Assembly: GCA_900553555.1 (NCBI GenBank)
Contig: USEG01000060.1
Span: 1-5,943, forward strand
DNA length: 5,943 nt
DNA from: an uncultured Clostridia bacterium
Lineage (GTDB): Bacteria; Bacillota; Clostridia; Christensenellales; Pumilibacteraceae
Reading direction: 5' to 3'
Notes under the pieces: model-generated
The model's database searches: none
What the model was told of the DNA's origin: nothing
The model's input: the letters and a program-made list of their open reading frames with translations, nothing else
In this document: piece by piece, positions 3,701 to 5,943 of the stretch
How positions within the stretch are numbered: position 1 is the first letter of the stretch
Layout of the letters: every line of letters begins with the position of its first letter
Position numbers and translations under genes: made by a program

Positions 3701-5943
3701 TTATGCTTTTTGGGTGATGTTAAACCATATATCGGAGAAGTTTGCAACGTTGACATTGTCGTTGGACGCGTCGCGGCGTGCCGATATACCGAACACACAT
3801 TGTTCATCCAGCGAATACAGTTCGCCGAGATAGTTGATACGTCTGTTGCTGTCGTCGCCCATTGCCATTGCCAGGTGTGTATCCTGGTTATAACGGTCAT
3901 AAACGTTTATGGTATTGGTGCCGTCGTCAAACTGGACTCCCTTCCACTCGGTATCGGTGCCCGTCTTAAACCAAACCGACATGTTGTATCCGTCGATGCG
4001 AACTCTTACGGTAAGTCTGTAATCAGCCTTGTTGAAAGTGTAATATCCGGACGGCGCGCCGAAGGGCAGCCAGCCCTGTACGCCGCCGAGACCCGTACCT
4101 ACAATATCGGTAAGAGCCAAACGGCTTTGGTCATGGTTTTTGGTCAACAGACGCAGTTCGTCACCAGCCTCTGCCCAGACGAATCTCATCATTCCGCCGT
4201 CTGCGCTCTGGACAAACATACCCATAAACGGATACAAGCTACCATTGTTGGTCATACCCGTCATCGTATATCCGAATTCGAGCACTTCGCTGTCGGGACG
4301 GAACGAGAATCCCGCGATAGCGCTTTCCTGCGCGCCGCCTATGTTCTTGCGCACCGTAAGCGAACCGTCGGCAGCGTTGTAGCTAAGGCCGCTGTTGTTT
4401 ACGACAATCGCATTGTTTGTAGCATAGTCGTTGAGCACGAGATTGAGCGTCGATGTCACGGCAGAGCCGGAGATGACGATGTTCGTGCCCATCAACTGTC
4501 CGTTGGAGGCATACGCCGTGTAGTTGCCGGCAGGCAGCGTCGCCGTATAGGTGTGATCGGCGGAATTATACGTTCCTTTGACAATCGCACCGCCTTCGGA
4601 TATAAATCTTATCATTACGTTGTCGAGGCTGTCTTTGCCTTCAAACGTGCCTTCTACGCTGATCGTACCGGTAAACGTAGTCTCGTCGGCATATACGCCT
4701 TCTTTAAGCGTGATAACCACGTTTTTGGGTCCGAGATTGTTGTTTTCGGTAGATACGTTAAAATTGACGACGTCGTCGTTGAGTTCATATGTCACCTGCT
4801 GTCCGCCCACCGTGATGGTGTCCACGATTCTGTTTTCGGGCAGCGTGAACTGTATGGTGCGCGTTTGCTGAACGGTAAGTACTTCTTCGCCCTGATAAGC
4901 GCTGCCGTCCACAGTGAGCGTGGGCAGCTCTTCGCTGGAGGTGACGGAAAATACCGACCTGAGTTTTGCGTCATATTCGGCAAGCACGTCTTCGTCCATG
5001 GTGTACGCATAAGCCGAAGCTCTTACATACGCCTGTTCTCCCGAGGGATAGAAACATTCGAAGAATACGCCGGTAACATTGTTGAATACCGCGGGGATGA
5101 CCGTAGACTTATAATATCCTGCGGTATTGTAGCTGGGATAGTTGGGGCCGAGGCCTCTTACCACATACACTTCGCCGGTGCTGAGATTGATCATAGCCGG
5201 AACATATTCAACGTAAGTGGGTGCGGAAGAACCGATGGGCTTGTCTTCCAAATTAAATCCGCCGGCATCGCCGTTGGCAGAAATAATGACGTACAGCCAG
5301 CCGTTGGTCTTTACATAAGTAAGGGTGGCGTGTCTGAAGCAGTCGGGCCATTCGAGCTTGCCCATGAGAGAGCCAGCCGCCGCCAATGTCGAACGATGCT
5401 CGAACATCTGCGTTCCGTTTTCGAATACGCGGAATGCGCCGGCGTCAAAGAGCGGCAGTTCCACTTTCTGATCGCCCGAAAGGAACGTAAAGCCCAGCGA
5501 GGGATCTGCTATAGCATCGTTTTCGTGCGGTCTGTGTTCGGGTTCGTCCATTATCTGGTCGTAGGTAACCGTAACGGCAAAGTCTGCGCTGCCCGGAGCA
5601 AAACCGGTATAAGTCGCGTTGAAGCCTGCGCCGTCGTTTGTTCTTATAGCGCCGCTTTCTTCCTTGTAGGCGTTGCTCGTCTCAATGGTCATGGGCGTCG
5701 CGATAAGCAGCGAGTCGGACGCTGCGATATTGCCGTCTTCGTCCGCATAGAACGAATTTATCAATACATCGATAGCTTCGGAAATATACTTTCTGTCGGA
5801 ATTGTCTTCGACAAATGCGCGAACGGTATATTCGCCGGCAGTGAGCGTAATGTTGATTATGTCACCCGTCCATGCGTTTTCGAACGTACGAGCGTTTTCG
5901 CCGTCATTTACTTCGATCATTACGTCGCTTACGTTTTCATAGG
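3701..5943 (-). CDS. Large modular beta-rich protein with LamG-like and CnaB/prealbumin-like domains, probably extracellular (5'-truncated)
   Basis: The frame is open to the right edge: seven more codons (YENVSDV) precede the first Met at 5920, so the true start lies outside the window. Numbering from that Met (739 residues): a prealbumin/CnaB-like segment runs from the edge to about 55 (VMIEVNDGE, then ITLTAGEYTVRAFV). A LamG-like jelly roll spans about 68-310 (RHATLTYVKTNGWLYVIIS at 196-214). A small beta-sandwich segment covers 333-408, and a second CnaB-like domain covers 415-496 (VMIRFISEGG, then ATLPAGNYTAYAS). A second LamG-like domain covers 500-739 (ADYRLTVRVRIDGYNMSVWF at 632-651, ending FSDIWFNI). 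I recognise no catalytic motif. Low cysteine content, many Asn/Thr/Gly and beta repeats suggest an exported surface or matrix protein, but no signal peptide is visible because the N-terminus is missing. There is no LPXTG, transmembrane helix or S-layer domain at the C-terminus, so any anchor must be N-terminal. Carbohydrate binding is plausible from the folds but unproven. Confidence 0.8.
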   Translation of the reverse strand, partial: YENVSDVMIEVNDGENARTFENAWTGDIINITLTAGEYTVRAFVEDNSDRKYISEAIDVLINSFYADEDGNIAASDSLLIATPMTIETSNAYKEESGAIRTNDGAGFNATYTGFAPGSADFAVTVTYDQIMDEPEHRPHENDAIADPSLGFTFLSGDQKVELPLFDAGAFRVFENGTQMFEHRSTLAAAGSLMGKLEWPDCFRHATLTYVKTNGWLYVIISANGDAGGFNLEDKPIGSSAPTYVEYVPAMINLSTGEVYVVRGLGPNYPSYNTAGYYKSTVIPAVFNNVTGVFFECFYPSGEQAYVRASAYAYTMDEDVLAEYDAKLRSVFSVTSSEELPTLTVDGSAYQGEEVLTVQQTRTIQFTLPENRIVDTITVGGQQVTYELNDDVVNFNVSTENNNLGPKNVVITLKEGVYADETTFTGTISVEGTFEGKDSLDNVMIRFISEGGAIVKGTYNSADHTYTATLPAGNYTAYASNGQLMGTNIVISGSAVTSTLNLVLNDYATNNAIVVNNSGLSYNAADGSLTVRKNIGGAQESAIAGFSFRPDSEVLEFGYTMTGMTNNGSLYPFMGMFVQSADGGMMRFVWAEAGDELRLLTKNHDQSRLALTDIVGTGLGGVQGWLPFGAPSGYYTFNKADYRLTVRVRIDGYNMSVWFKTGTDTEWKGVQFDDGTNTINVYDRYNQDTHLAMAMGDDSNRRINYLGELYSLDEQCVFGISARRDASNDNVNVANFSDIWFNITQKA

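Overview
The window most resembles the chromosome of an uncultured, gut-type member of the Bacillota (Clostridia or a related lineage). This rests on three things: sigma-A-type promoters with 17-bp spacers, intrinsic terminators made of a hairpin plus a T-run, and the styles of the protein families. The exact lineage is an inference. The standard genetic code fits: TGA ends the lipid kinase gene, and no internal TGA is needed anywhere.

Layout. Positions 1-1061 (minus strand) hold the first 353 codons of a class II CCA-adding enzyme / poly(A) polymerase-family nucleotidyltransferase with an HD domain; it runs off the left edge. Positions 1062-1222 are a divergent promoter region. To its right, 1223-2074 (plus strand) encodes a soluble diacylglycerol kinase / YegS-LCB5-type lipid kinase, whose stop codon lies inside its own terminator stem. 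A 239-bp convergent gap (2075-2313) carries three hairpin/T-run terminators. Positions 2314-3312 (minus strand) encode a two-transmembrane SPFH (stomatin/prohibitin-like) membrane protein with a near-consensus promoter and a good Shine-Dalgarno. Positions 3313-3700 are noncoding: that promoter, AT-rich sequence, a 25-nt direct repeat at 34-nt period, and a long terminator hairpin. Positions 3701-5943 (minus strand) are the C-terminal 746 codons of a large modular, probably secreted, beta-rich protein with two [prealbumin/CnaB-like + LamG-like] units; it runs off the right edge.

The genes are four separate transcription units with no evident shared pathway: tRNA 3'-end maturation, lipid recycling, a membrane scaffold, and a surface or extracellular protein. 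The clearest unusual feature is regulatory. Both divergent promoters at 1062-1222 place the -10 hexamer exactly 7 nt before the ATG, with no Shine-Dalgarno, so both mRNAs are predicted to be leaderless. The SPFH gene 1.2 kb away has an ordinary leader of about 24 nt with AAGGAG. I found no CRISPR array, rRNA, tRNA, insertion sequence or convincing new defence system here.
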